In this document: in pieces, positions 1-8,667 of the stretch
How positions within the stretch are numbered: the stretch's first letter is position 1
How the letters are laid out: every line of letters begins with the position of its first letter
From: Acidobacteriota bacterium
Lineage (GTDB): Bacteria; Acidobacteriota; Terriglobia; Acidiferrales; UBA7541
Assembly: GCA_021324935.1 (NCBI GenBank)
Contig: JAJPIE010000042.1
Coordinates: 41,567-105,566 of the forward strand
Length of the DNA stretch: 64,000 bases
Reading direction: 5' to 3'
Position numbers and translations under genes: made by a program
Notes under the pieces: generated by a model
The model's input: the letters and a program-made list of their open reading frames with translations, nothing else
Database searches by the model: none
What the model was told of the DNA's origin: nothing

Positions 1-285
1 CATGCCATTCTCCCAGAGCGCCAAGGCGCCTACAAGTCGCGATTCCTAGCTAGTCTAGAGAAGGGCAACAGGCGGGGGTGCTGTACGAAAGGCCAGAATT
101 CGGACAAGCCTCTATCCGTACCAGTACTGTCTCATCGTGAGAACGCTTCTCTCAGCAGCACATCGCGCCCAAGCAACTATTTTTCCATTCCTGGGTTATA
201 CCCCTCGGAACGCCCCTGAGCGTCCTATTACCAGAGGCCTTCCGGTCCAATCCTTGCCTTGGACCGCTTTTCAGGGGAGACGAGT

Positions 286-2568
286 ATGAACTCCAATCGA
301 ACCGGCCTACGCTTGATTGCTCTGTTCTTGTCCCTCGCCGGTCTGCTCTTCCTGCTTTCCCCGGCCGCTTGGGCTCAGGCTCAGGACAATATCGCCAACG
401 TGAATGCTCCCGATAGCTCAGGTATGACTCCCAGCGCGGATGATTCCCAGGATCCGCCGACTCGCGTAGCCCGCATCAGTTACCTGAAGGGGTCCGTCTC
501 CATGCAGCCTGGTGGAGCGGGGGACTGGGGTGCCGCGGCCATGAACCGCCCCATCACCATTGGCGACAAACTCTGGACCGACCAGGATTCTCGCGCCGAA
601 CTTCAAGCAGGCCAGGCGGCTCTCCACCTGGGCAGCATGACCGCCCTCTCCTTCCTGAACCTGAATCAGAACATCATTCAAATGCGCATGGCGGAAGGGC
701 ACTTGAATTTCCGCGTCCGCGAACTCCGCCAAGGCGACACCTATGAGGTCGACACGCCTAACCTCGCGTTTACCGTAACCGAGGCCGGCGCCTTCCGCAT
801 CGACGTGAATGAGAATGGCGACTACTCCAGTGTGACCGTGATTCGCGGAAAGGGCGAAATTTCCGCCGGCGGCCAGATTTATCCTTTGAATTCCGGCGAA
901 CGCGGCGACATCAGCGGCCTGGACCAGAACGTCAAGTACGTTCCCGGCAGCGCTTCCGAACCCGATGATCTGGACCGTTGGGCGCAAGAGCGCGACCTGA
1001 AGGAAGACAACTCCGTTTCCGCGCGTTACGTCTCCCGCGACACCGTAGGCTATAGCGACCTCGACGACTACGGCACTTGGAGAGAAGAACCCGAGGTTGG
1101 CAATGTCTGGGTCCCGAATAACGTGCCGCCGGATTGGGCGCCGTATAGCGATGGGAATTGGAGCTACGTGGGACCTTGGGGCTGGACCTGGGTCGATTAC
1201 GAGCCTTGGGGCTTCGCGCCTTTCCACTACGGACGCTGGGGATTTTATGGCGGCGCTTGGGGCTGGTGCCCGGGGCCGGTTTGGGCGCCTCCCTGTTACG
1301 GCCCAGCGTTTGTCGGCTTCCTCGGTGGGGGTGTTGGTTTTGGATTCGGCTTTGGTTTTGGCTTCGGCGGTGGCTGGGGCCATGCCTGGTTCCCTCTGGG
1401 CTGGGGTGAGCCGTACCGTCCGTGGTATCACTGCGGGCCGAATTATTGGAACCACGTAAACATCTACAATACGCACATCAATAACTTCAATTATACGAAC
1501 ATCCATAGCTACCAGAATTATAACTATCGTTACGCGCACAACGTGAACGCGGTCACCACAGCTTCGAACAGCGCATTCGTGAACGGACAGCGCATCAATC
1601 GCAGCTCCACTCGTCTGACCGCTTCCAGCTTGAACCACGCGACCATCGCCGGCGGCCCGAACGCGCGACCCACCAATGCCAGCTACATGGGCGCTTCCAG
1701 CTTCCACGGCCGGGTGGCCACCCCATCGCAAAGCGTGCAAAACCGCAGCGTTGTGGCGCGGAGCACGCCCGCCGTTGGCGCCTCGCATCTGCCGGTGCGC
1801 ACGATGAACTCTCCCGGCTTCACCGCGAACCGTGGTAACTCCCCCGCCGGCTTCGGCCGCCAGGCGACAAACACTCCGGCAATGAGCGGCTCGCGCCAAT
1901 CCCAGTTTTCCGCGAACCGGCCGCCTTCGGTCTATTCGCCGCAGGGCTCGCGCAACACGGGGTCGTTTAACGCGAACAATTCCCGTTCGCCTGCTTCACT
2001 CAACAATAGTTCGCGTGCATCCGCCAGAACCTGGAGTGCGCAAGGCAATGTGACCGACTCCGGTCGCGCGCCGCAGGGTTTTGGCTCCAGCCGTCCGGCG
2101 GCGTCGCAGTCCGCGCGGGCCACGTTCGCGGATCGCCCCCCGTGGGCGCGCAGCGGCGGCAACTCCTCTGCCGGCTACTCCCCCGGGCAGGGACGCGGCA
2201 ATTCGGTGAACCGCCCGGCGACGTCGTATGGCGGCGGCAACCGCTCGTACACTCCTCCTTCCTACAATTCCAATCGTCCGTCGGGAAACTACAGCGCGCC
2301 AAACCGCAACTATTCGGCCCCGCGCAGCTACAACTCCCCGTCCTATCGCGGGTATTCCTCCGCTCCGCGGAGTTACTCAGCGCCCCGCAGCTACTCGGCT
2401 CCGCGCACCTACTCCGCTCCTCGGAGTTACTCCGCACCCCGCTCTTATGGTGGCGGGGGCTTCGGCGGCTCGCGCGGTGGTGGGGGTGGCTTCCACGGTG
2501 GCGGCGGTGGTGGGGGTGGCTTCCACGGCGGAGGAGGTGGGGGCGGTTCCCACGGCAGTCACCACTAA
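286..2568 (+). CDS. FecR-domain / DUF6600 secreted protein with Gly-rich tail
   Basis: The product is about 760 aa. The ATG at 286 was preferred to an upstream TTG at 259 because AGGGGAGA lies just before it and the signal peptide (ending near PAAWAQA) then starts properly. After the signal comes a FecR-like beta domain (roughly residues 60-190, beginning ARISYLKGSV). Next is the Trp/Pro/Gly-rich DUF6600 region with repeated WGWTW and PWGFAPFHYGRW motifs. An Asn/Tyr-rich stretch follows, then a long Ser/Arg/Asn/Pro low-complexity region with SAPRSY repeats, and finally a Gly/His tail. FecR domains elsewhere act in periplasmic sensing, but no sigma factor or TonB receptor is adjacent, so an envelope structural or surface role is an inference. 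The next gene is a paralog. The function is unknown. Confidence 0.85.
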   Translation: MNSNRTGLRLIALFLSLAGLLFLLSPAAWAQAQDNIANVNAPDSSGMTPSADDSQDPPTRVARISYLKGSVSMQPGGAGDWGAAAMNRPITIGDKLWTDQDSRAELQAGQAALHLGSMTALSFLNLNQNIIQMRMAEGHLNFRVRELRQGDTYEVDTPNLAFTVTEAGAFRIDVNENGDYSSVTVIRGKGEISAGGQIYPLNSGERGDISGLDQNVKYVPGSASEPDDLDRWAQERDLKEDNSVSARYVSRDTVGYSDLDDYGTWREEPEVGNVWVPNNVPPDWAPYSDGNWSYVGPWGWTWVDYEPWGFAPFHYGRWGFYGGAWGWCPGPVWAPPCYGPAFVGFLGGGVGFGFGFGFGFGGGWGHAWFPLGWGEPYRPWYHCGPNYWNHVNIYNTHINNFNYTNIHSYQNYNYRYAHNVNAVTTASNSAFVNGQRINRSSTRLTASSLNHATIAGGPNARPTNASYMGASSFHGRVATPSQSVQNRSVVARSTPAVGASHLPVRTMNSPGFTANRGNSPAGFGRQATNTPAMSGSRQSQFSANRPPSVYSPQGSRNTGSFNANNSRSPASLNNSSRASARTWSAQGNVTDSGRAPQGFGSSRPAASQSARATFADRPPWARSGGNSSAGYSPGQGRGNSVNRPATSYGGGNRSYTPPSYNSNRPSGNYSAPNRNYSAPRSYNSPSYRGYSSAPRSYSAPRSYSAPRTYSAPRSYSAPRSYGGGGFGGSRGGGGGFHGGGGGGGGFHGGGGGGGSHGSHH

Positions 2569-2593
2569 AGACTGTTGAAGATTCCTGATTCTC

Positions 2594-2630
2594 AGCCCGC
2601 TGCTCTCGCGAAAGGCGGGCTTTTTGTTTT
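2594..2630 (+). terminator. Rho-independent terminator after first FecR/DUF6600 gene
   Basis: AGCCCGC (2594-2600) pairs with GCGGGCT (2615-2621) across a 14-nt loop and is followed by TTTTTGTTTT. It lies 26 nt after the stop codon, so the two FecR paralogs are probably separate transcripts. Confidence 0.85.
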
Positions 2631-2861
2631 CTTCCACAGATCCCTTGTCTTTTACGAACGCCCTTTCTTGCGCTTACAACTCTTTTTCGTCCTTCGTGTT
2701 TAAGATCAGTGACACGGGATGCTCTGGTTCCAGGTTCTTTTAAAAAATTATGTGCCAGGCCTCCCCGGCGTATTCCCGGAAATTGCGGTCAATTTGCCCG
2801 AATCTTTCCTCAGCGGCAAGGAATCTGGGAGCCGACAAATGCGTCAGGAGAGAAGACCCCT

Positions 2862-4985
2862 ATGAGCAAGCACACTCAAAAATGGCTGGCAGTGGCCGGC
2901 TTACTTTTGGGATTTGTCCTGATAACCGTGAAGCCCGCGGCAGCCGACGATGACGACGACCCGCCGGCTCGCGTCGCACGCCTCAGCTACACCAATGGCG
3001 AAGTCTCCTTCAGCCCGTCCGGCACTGACGACTGGGTCGCTGCCGTGCTCAATCGTCCGATCACCACGGGCGACAAATTGTGGACAGACCAGAATGCCCG
3101 CGCGGAATTGCACGTGGGCTCCGCCGCCATCCGTCTGGCCGGCATGACCGGTTTTTCCTTCCTGAATCTGGATGACCGCATGATGCAGATTCGGCTGACG
3201 GAAGGCACCATCAATCTGCGCGTTTTCCGCCTCGGAGAAAACGAATCCATCGAAGTGGACACGCCGAATCTCGCATTTTCCGTCCTTCGGCCTGGGCGCT
3301 ATCACATCAACGTGAATGAAGCCGGCGATACGACCCTGATTAATGTTCCCGATGGGGAAGGCGAAGTCACGGGCGGCGGTTCCGCTTACACCTTGCATCC
3401 CGGCGATGAAGGCTTCTTCACCGGCACCGACACCCTGAGTCCGGACATCGAGCAAGCGGCTGCCGATGACGATTTTGACCAGTGGTGCAACGAGCGCGAC
3501 CTGCGCGAAGAACATTCTGTGGCGCGCCGCTACGTCTCCGAAGACGTCATCGGTTACCAGGACCTCGATGATTACGGTGGCTGGCGGCCGGTGCCGGAAT
3601 ACGGCACGGTGTGGTTCCCCCATGTCACCGTGGTTGGATGGGCCCCCTACCGCTTCGGCCACTGGGTTTGGATCTCCCCTTGGGGCTGGACCTGGGTTGA
3701 CGATGCCCCTTGGGGCTTCGCTCCGTTCCACTATGGTCGCTGGGTATCCTACGGTGGAGCCTGGGGCTGGGTGCCGTGCCCGCCACCGGTTGTCGCGGTC
3801 GGTTACGTTCGGCCCGTATATGCGCCCGCCCTTGTTGCATGGGTCGGCGGACCTCACTTCGCTGTGGGCATTGGCTTCGGTGCCGGAGTAGGCGTTGGCG
3901 TGAATGTCGGCTGGTTCCCCCTGGGGCCGCGCGAAGTCTTCGTGCCCTCCTATCCCGTCAGCCGCACCTACATCAACAATGTGAACGTTTCCAACACTAC
4001 CGTAAGCCAGACGGTGATTAACAACTACTACAACACCACCGTGATCAATAAAAACGTTACCGTAAGCAACGTCCATTACATGAACCAGAATGTGAATGGC
4101 GCGGTGACCGCGACTTCCGCGCAGTCTTTCACCTCTGCTCAGCCCATCGGCCGCAACATGGTGCGTGTGGATCAGCGGGAAGTCGCCTCGGCACCGGTTG
4201 CAGTCCGCGCCCCGGCGGCAGTTCCTTCGAAGCAAGCGGTTTTGGGCGCGAGCGCACCGGCACGTTTCCAACCCCCGGCGGCGCTCCAGTCGCGGACAGT
4301 GGTGGCCAAGACGGCACCTCCTCCTCCACCTCCCTCGTTTGCGCAGCGCCAGGAAGCCATCAAGGCCAACCAGGGCCGCCCAATTTCCATGGCGCAAACT
4401 CGGCAGCTCGCCATCGAGCAGCCGCGTGCAAACGTCGCCGCAGTGCGTGTAGCGCCGCCGGCAAAGGTGGTGGCGAATCCCCCGCATGGCAACCTCGGGA
4501 TGCAACCCAACGCGAATCGCCCGATGAGCCAGAACGTAAATCCGAAGCCGAATGTGAGCCAGCCGATAAACAACAACCGGCCGCCCAACGTGAACACCAA
4601 TGCAAGCATGAATCAATATCCCCATAACGACCGGCCGCCCAGTTCGCGTCCGGCCCAGACCATGAATCCGCAGCTCGAGCAGAAGCACCAGGACCAAATT
4701 CAGCAGTTGCAGCAGAAGCAGGATCAGGAATACCAGAAGATCCAGCAGAAGCAGTATGAGCAGCAGCAGAAACTGCAGCAGCAAAACGCCAACGAGCAGC
4801 GGCAACGCCAGATGGAGCAGCAACAGCAGCAGAAGCTCCAACAAATGGAACAAAAGCATGACCAGCAGATGCGGCAGCTCCAGCAAAAGCAGCAGCAGGA
4901 GCATGCGCATACGCAGGCCGAATCCAAGCCGCCGAAGAACCAGGACCGTCCTCCGAAAAACGAGGACCATCCCCCGCATCGCTGA
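2862..4985 (+). CDS. FecR-domain / DUF6600 secreted protein with Gln-rich coiled-coil tail
   Basis: The product is about 707 aa. The open frame extends upstream to 2709, but the ATG at 2862 has AGGAG upstream and begins a clear signal peptide (MSKHTQKWLAVAGLLLGF, cleavage near KPAAA). After an Asp-rich linker come a FecR domain (ARLSYTNGEVSF onward) and a DUF6600 Trp-rich domain with SPWGWTWVDDAPWGFAPFHY. Both are closely similar to the preceding gene. The C-terminus is different: a Val/Asn-rich segment, a Pro/Ala region, then about 100 residues of Gln/Lys/Glu heptad-like sequence predicted to be coiled coil. The shared head and unrelated tail suggest duplication followed by tail replacement. 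The function is not known. Confidence 0.85.
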   Translation: MSKHTQKWLAVAGLLLGFVLITVKPAAADDDDDPPARVARLSYTNGEVSFSPSGTDDWVAAVLNRPITTGDKLWTDQNARAELHVGSAAIRLAGMTGFSFLNLDDRMMQIRLTEGTINLRVFRLGENESIEVDTPNLAFSVLRPGRYHINVNEAGDTTLINVPDGEGEVTGGGSAYTLHPGDEGFFTGTDTLSPDIEQAAADDDFDQWCNERDLREEHSVARRYVSEDVIGYQDLDDYGGWRPVPEYGTVWFPHVTVVGWAPYRFGHWVWISPWGWTWVDDAPWGFAPFHYGRWVSYGGAWGWVPCPPPVVAVGYVRPVYAPALVAWVGGPHFAVGIGFGAGVGVGVNVGWFPLGPREVFVPSYPVSRTYINNVNVSNTTVSQTVINNYYNTTVINKNVTVSNVHYMNQNVNGAVTATSAQSFTSAQPIGRNMVRVDQREVASAPVAVRAPAAVPSKQAVLGASAPARFQPPAALQSRTVVAKTAPPPPPPSFAQRQEAIKANQGRPISMAQTRQLAIEQPRANVAAVRVAPPAKVVANPPHGNLGMQPNANRPMSQNVNPKPNVSQPINNNRPPNVNTNASMNQYPHNDRPPSSRPAQTMNPQLEQKHQDQIQQLQQKQDQEYQKIQQKQYEQQQKLQQQNANEQRQRQMEQQQQQKLQQMEQKHDQQMRQLQQKQQQEHAHTQAESKPPKNQDRPPKNEDHPPHR

Positions 4986-5015
4986 TTCCCGGCAGCGAGT
5001 TGTGGCCGGTTAGGC

Positions 5016-5049
5016 AGAGCGTCCCCGCAACGGGACGCTCTCCCTTTTT
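5016..5049 (+). terminator. Rho-independent terminator after second FecR/DUF6600 gene
   Basis: AGAGCGTCCC (5016-5025) and GGGACGCTCT (5032-5041) form a 10-bp stem with a 6-nt loop, followed by CCC and TTTTT. Confidence 0.85.
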
Positions 5050-5125
5050 GTCCGCCAAATTGCCGCTTTCGAAGCGCGCTCCCCAACCTCCCGAATGCCT
5101 GTGCTATCTTGAACTCATAGCGTCG

Positions 5126-5623
5126 ATGTCTACTTCCGCACCGAGTTCCGCATTGTTTCGCCGCGTTGCCGGAGCGTTTGCCACCGGTGTCACCGTCTTG
5201 ACCGTCGAGCGCGAGCCCGATTGCGTGCACGGAATGACTGCCAATTCGTTCACCTCCGTTTCGCTCGACCCGTTGTTGGTGCTGGTCTGCGTCTCTCACG
5301 AAGCGCGCCTGCTCTCCTTCTTGAAAACTCAGCGGCGCTTTGGGGTCAGCATCCTGCGTGATGACCAGCAGACCCTTTCCGAACATTTTGCCAGGAGCGA
5401 GCAGACCGAGGAGATGGAGCGCCGCCTCGGCATCCGGTTCATTTGGACGGAAAGTGGCGTCCCCCTGCTCGATGGAGCCCTGGCGCACTTCGCCTGCAAC
5501 GTTGCGGCGGAGTATCCTGCGGGCGATCACACGATTTTTATCGGAGAGGTGGAGAGCATGGCGTGCCACGAAGGCGAGCCATTGTTGTTCCACCGCGGAC
5601 AATATCGGCGGCTGGCGCCGTAG
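5126..5623 (+). CDS. Flavin reductase-like FMN-binding protein
   Basis: The product is about 165 aa and matches the flavin reductase-like (FMN-binding split barrel) family, usually 150-180 aa. The family pattern is visible: FRRVAGAFATGVTVLT at the start, then HGMTANSFTSVSLDPLLVLV (the FMN-contacting core), then FGVSILRDDQ, and near the end HTIFIGEVE. Such proteins reduce flavin with NAD(P)H for a partner monooxygenase or act alone on small substrates. No monooxygenase is adjacent, so the partner is unknown. The ATG at 5126 gives a family-like N-terminus, while the longer frame from 5000 runs into the preceding terminator. It is convergent with the glycosyltransferase gene downstream. Confidence 0.87.
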   Translation: MSTSAPSSALFRRVAGAFATGVTVLTVEREPDCVHGMTANSFTSVSLDPLLVLVCVSHEARLLSFLKTQRRFGVSILRDDQQTLSEHFARSEQTEEMERRLGIRFIWTESGVPLLDGALAHFACNVAAEYPAGDHTIFIGEVESMACHEGEPLLFHRGQYRRLAP

Positions 5624-5697
5624 CGCCGCTGCTAGAAGCCGGACATTCCAGGCTCTTCAACTTCACTCCGGACACCCGGCATCCTCCGTAAAATCAA

Positions 5698-5730
5698 AAG
5701 CCCCGGTTTTTCGCCGGGGTCTCGTTTCTT
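5698..5730. terminator. Bidirectional terminator between convergent genes
   Basis: CCCCGG (5701-5706) and CCGGGG (5714-5719) flank a T-rich loop, with an A-rich stretch on the left and TCTCGTTT on the right. It sits between the convergent stop codons at 5623 and 5744. Confidence 0.65.
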
Positions 5731-5743
5731 CATTTGTAAATTT

Positions 5744-6766
5744 TCAGCGCTCGGAACTTCCGCTGGGGCGTGCCGGTTCGGCGGAATCTCCCAGCTCTTT
5801 GCGGTGGCTTTTCACTTCGCGCAGTGCGTAGATGGCTTTGTTCTGCGACTCGTAGTACGTGCGCGAGCTGATTTCGCCCAGCAGCCCCATGGAGATGAAC
5901 TGAATTCCGCTGACGAACAAGGCGATGGCCAGCAGAAGCAACGGCCCGTGCTGGGTCATGATCTGCTGGTGATAAACTAGCTTGTCCGCCAGCAGCCACA
6001 GGCTGAGCATAAAGCCGCTGCCGCTCCCTGCCAGGCCCAGCAGGCCGAAGAACTGCAGCGGGCGCGTGGAATAATCAAGCAGGAACTTTACGATGATGAG
6101 ATCGAAAAACACCCGGATGGTACGCCCGATCCCGTAATTGGACTTCCCCGCTTTGCGGTCCGGATTCGATATCGGCACTTCCGCGATGCGCGCGCCGGTG
6201 GAACTCGCCAGCGCGGGAATGAAGCGATGGAGTTCCCCGTAAAGCTGGATTTCTTGCAGGATTTCCCGGCGATAGGCCTTGAAAGTCGTGCCGAAATCGT
6301 GCAGCTCGATGCCGGATAGCTTGGCCATCAGCCAGTTGGCCGCCGCGCTCGGAATGCGCCTCATCAGCCAGTGATCGCGGCGCTGATGCCGCCACCCGCT
6401 GACCAGGTCATAGCCCTCTTCGATTTTCTCCAGAAAGCGCGGAATCTCCTCGGGGTCGTGCTGCAGATCGCCATCCATCGAGATGACCACTTCCCCGCGC
6501 GCAAAATCAAACCCCGCTTTCAGCGCGGCGGTTTGGCCGAAATTGCGGCGCAGGCGGACGACATTCACGCGGCGGTCGTGCTCGTAAATATCGGAAAGGA
6601 CGCGATAAGAATTGTCTTTACTGCCGTCGTCAACGAAGACCATTTCATAGGTCTCGCCGACCGAGTCCATCACTTCGGTGATCTTCATGTACAGGGTAGG
6701 AATGTTCTCTTGCTCGTTGTAAAAGGGCACAACGACGGAATAGCGGATGGACGCGTCGGTTCGCAT
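5744..6766 (-). CDS. Family 2 glycosyltransferase, polyprenyl-phosphate type (GtrB/ArnC-like)
   Basis: The product is 340 aa. The N-terminal GT-A domain opens with YSVVVPFYNEQENIPTLY and carries MVFVDDGSKDNS (nucleotide binding) and VISMDGDLQHDPEEIP (metal-binding DxD region). Two C-terminal membrane segments follow (around residues 235-260 and 270-300). This is the layout of GtrB/ArnC/DpmI enzymes, which transfer a sugar from a nucleotide donor to undecaprenyl phosphate on the inner face of the cytoplasmic membrane. The gene follows the HpnK/YdjC deacetylase gene on the same strand with an 84-nt gap, so the two probably act on one glycolipid. It is not HpnI-like because it has the two-helix polyprenyl-phosphate layout. 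The sugar cannot be predicted. Confidence 0.85.
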   Translation of the reverse strand: MRTDASIRYSVVVPFYNEQENIPTLYMKITEVMDSVGETYEMVFVDDGSKDNSYRVLSDIYEHDRRVNVVRLRRNFGQTAALKAGFDFARGEVVISMDGDLQHDPEEIPRFLEKIEEGYDLVSGWRHQRRDHWLMRRIPSAAANWLMAKLSGIELHDFGTTFKAYRREILQEIQLYGELHRFIPALASSTGARIAEVPISNPDRKAGKSNYGIGRTIRVFFDLIIVKFLLDYSTRPLQFFGLLGLAGSGSGFMLSLWLLADKLVYHQQIMTQHGPLLLLAIALFVSGIQFISMGLLGEISSRTYYESQNKAIYALREVKSHRKELGDSAEPARPSGSSER

Positions 6767-6850
6767 ACTACGACTCCTTGCCTCTCAATCAACGGCGCGG
6801 ACTGCGGTCCCGCCTCTTCCCCTGACGTGCGAAATCTGCTTTTGGCGCAC

Positions 6851-7735
6851 TCATACCCCCTGCGCCAGGAACCCATAGTTTATCAGGCGAATCCCTTTTG
6901 TGGCGACAAGTTTTCTGATGGAAGTGTCGGTGAGGATCGCGAGTTCCTGTTGGCGGGATTCCTGAAGGCGGGTGGCGCTTTTGCGGAGCTCTTCATCGAA
7001 ATAACCGGGGTGGCACATGAATTCGGTGGTGCCGTCGGGAAGCGCATCCAGCAGGCGTTCCACGCCTTCTCGGGTCATAACCCCCGTTTGCGCTATCCCG
7101 CAGAAGTAGTCCGCCGCGGCGATGCCCGCGCGCTCCGCTTGCTCGCGCGCGTCTCGCGCCAGGAGTTTCAGTCCGCGCGCCTGCATCCCCTGCTTGAACT
7201 GGATTCTGGCGGATTGCTCTTCGCCAGCCGAGAGGACGGAACGCAGCGTGGAGGCCTCCAGTGCGATACGGATGGCGCCGACGCTGTGCTTGCGCGCCAG
7301 CCGCAAAGCCACTTCGAATAGGCCGGGAAGCATGTGCACATGCTTGTGTCCATCGAGATGTGTCGGCCAGATCCCAGCGGTTTTGATTTTCGTGATCTGC
7401 GCTTCCCACTCGATTTCGACTTCTTCGGTGGATAGTTTTCGGGAGGCCATGCGCAGCAGCAGGCTTTCCGGGCCGCCTTCCAGTTGGCCGCCCTTGTTCA
7501 GCAGGCTTCGAATGCGACTTGTTTCAGCGGTAGGAGGGCCGTCGCTGAGATTCAGGTGCACCCCTATGCCCAACTCCGGATAATTGCGGCTTACGGCAAC
7601 CGCCGAATCAAATGCCCGCCCGTTGGCCAGCAGGGAAGTGCTGGTAACAAGGCCGTGACAGTGGGCTTCGGTGATTCCATGGTTAACCCCCTCGGTCCAC
7701 CCTAAATCGTCGGCATTGACGATTAGATTCTTCAA
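6851..7735 (-). CDS. hpnK: HpnK / YdjC (ChbG) family carbohydrate deacetylase
   Basis: The product is 294 aa, the usual YdjC/ChbG length. The metal-binding motifs are visible: LIVNADDLGWT at the N-terminus (the Asp pair), GVHLNLSDGPP, and THLDGHKHVHMLPG with two His residues. Family members remove N-acetyl groups from amino sugars. The HpnK subgroup deacetylates an N-acetylglucosaminyl hopanoid after HpnI. The match to the HpnK type rests on overall pattern and on the presence of a hopanoid locus in this window, but the gene is about 42 kb from that locus and is paired with a GT2 gene. A more general YdjC deacetylase acting on another glycolipid is equally possible. Confidence 0.72.
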   Translation of the reverse strand: MKNLIVNADDLGWTEGVNHGITEAHCHGLVTSTSLLANGRAFDSAVAVSRNYPELGIGVHLNLSDGPPTAETSRIRSLLNKGGQLEGGPESLLLRMASRKLSTEEVEIEWEAQITKIKTAGIWPTHLDGHKHVHMLPGLFEVALRLARKHSVGAIRIALEASTLRSVLSAGEEQSARIQFKQGMQARGLKLLARDAREQAERAGIAAADYFCGIAQTGVMTREGVERLLDALPDGTTEFMCHPGYFDEELRKSATRLQESRQQELAILTDTSIRKLVATKGIRLINYGFLAQGV

Positions 7736-7846
7736 CTTACGCCTTTCCCCTGTCCGTTCGGACAGCTACTCTTTCGCATGCGATGCCGGAAACGTACCAT
7801 TGACCGTGTTTCCCTCTAACTCTAGCATGACCAGCTAGAGGCCTAA

Positions 7847-8191
7847 ATGACGGTAAAACTGCGCGAATTGCAAGAAGCAGGTGCGCGCTACGGCGAAAAA
7901 CGCCGCGGGCGCCGCATGAATTCTCGTGTGCAGATTCGCCTGGAATGGGACAAGTCCGATAGCGAACGCGAACTCGTCGAAGCCGTGACGCGCACGGTGA
8001 ATCCTTATGGCTGCATGGTGGTGCTGCCGAACACTCTGGAACTCCAGCAACGCCTGGCCCTGACGAATCTGGCCACCGACGCGAGCAACGCCGCGGTCAT
8101 CGTCTGGAGAGGCAATCGCCAGCCGGAAGGCTGGGAATACGGCATCGAACTGGTGGCGCCGGACATGGATTTCTGGGGGATTGAGCTATGA
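7847..8191 (+). CDS. PilZ-like domain protein
   Basis: The product is 114 aa. After a basic N-terminus (RYGEKRRGRRMNSRVQIRLE) comes a small beta-barrel pattern with TRTVNPYGCMVVLPNTLELQ, similar to the PilZ core position D/N-x-S-x-x-G but with NPYG in place of the usual SxxG. PilZ domains bind cyclic di-GMP through an upstream RxxxR plus D/NxSxxG. Here the pattern is only partial, so ligand binding is doubtful. The last codons overlap the next PilZ gene by ATGA, so the two are translationally coupled. The role is unknown. Confidence 0.7.
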   Translation: MTVKLRELQEAGARYGEKRRGRRMNSRVQIRLEWDKSDSERELVEAVTRTVNPYGCMVVLPNTLELQQRLALTNLATDASNAAVIVWRGNRQPEGWEYGIELVAPDMDFWGIEL

Positions 8192-8589
8192 CGCCCCCGC
8201 AAAAGATGAACATCCCCGCCCCAACGGGCGCGGGACAGCAGGTGAAGCGCAGCGGCACGGTCGCCCGGCCGCAGACCGCCGAGGAACGCCGCCGCGCGCA
8301 GCGCGTCCTGCTGAGGATGGCGGTGATCGTACATATCCCCGGGAAAGCCAACCCGATTCACGGGTTCACGCACACGGTCAGCGCCAGCGGCGCCATGATC
8401 ATTTTGCCGGAAGGCATTTCCCAGGGCACCAAGCTCTCGCTTGAAAATCCCAAGACCCAGAAAAAAGTGGAAGCCCACGTCGTTCGTCCGCCTCAGTTGA
8501 ACGCCGAAGGCTCACTGGTGCCCGTGGAGTTCACCACTCCTTCGCCCCAGTTCTGGAACATCTTCTTCCCGCCCGTCGCCCAGAACTAA
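8188..8589 (+). CDS. PilZ domain protein, coupled to preceding gene
   Basis: The product is 133 aa. It starts at an ATG overlapping the stop of the preceding gene (ATGA). It carries a PilZ-type barrel: EERRRAQRVLLRMAVIVHI (basic region), then HTVSASGAMIILPEGISQGT, where SASGA matches the xSxxG turn, then KKVEAHVVRPPQL and LVPVEFTTPSPQFWNIFFPP. PilZ proteins are cyclic di-GMP receptors that influence motility, polysaccharide export or transcription. Coupling of two PilZ-type proteins suggests that they form a hetero-oligomer, which is an inference. Confidence 0.78.
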   Translation: MTPPQKMNIPAPTGAGQQVKRSGTVARPQTAEERRRAQRVLLRMAVIVHIPGKANPIHGFTHTVSASGAMIILPEGISQGTKLSLENPKTQKKVEAHVVRPPQLNAEGSLVPVEFTTPSPQFWNIFFPPVAQN

Positions 8590-8631
8590 GGGCGCTACAC
8601 AGTCCCCGATTTTTCATTTGCCTGATGCGGG

Positions 8632-8652
8632 GCCCTCACGTTGAACGAGGGC
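8632..8652. repeat. Inverted repeat between convergent genes
   Basis: GCCCTC (8632-8637) and GAGGGC (8647-8652) form a 6-bp stem between the PilZ gene and the end of the first sedolisin. No T-run adjoins it on either strand, so termination is uncertain. Confidence 0.4.
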
Positions 8653-8667
8653 TCCCTCCCACCGTGC

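Noticed and set aside
418..1899. Minus-strand frame of 493 codons
   Set aside because: It is a shadow of the first FecR/DUF6600 gene, with low-complexity composition and no recognisable motif.
4660..4920. Repeats that might be a CRISPR-like array
   Set aside because: They are CAG/CAA-rich codons of the Gln-rich coiled coil in the second FecR/DUF6600 gene, with no spacers.
2901..4979. Long minus-strand frame of 692 codons
   Set aside because: It is the antisense of the second FecR/DUF6600 gene, has a Leu-rich artefact from the Gln repeats, and no domain or ribosome site.
5744..6766. HpnI identity for the GT2 gene
   Set aside because: The two-helix polyprenyl-phosphate architecture fits GtrB/ArnC better, so no hpn symbol was given.
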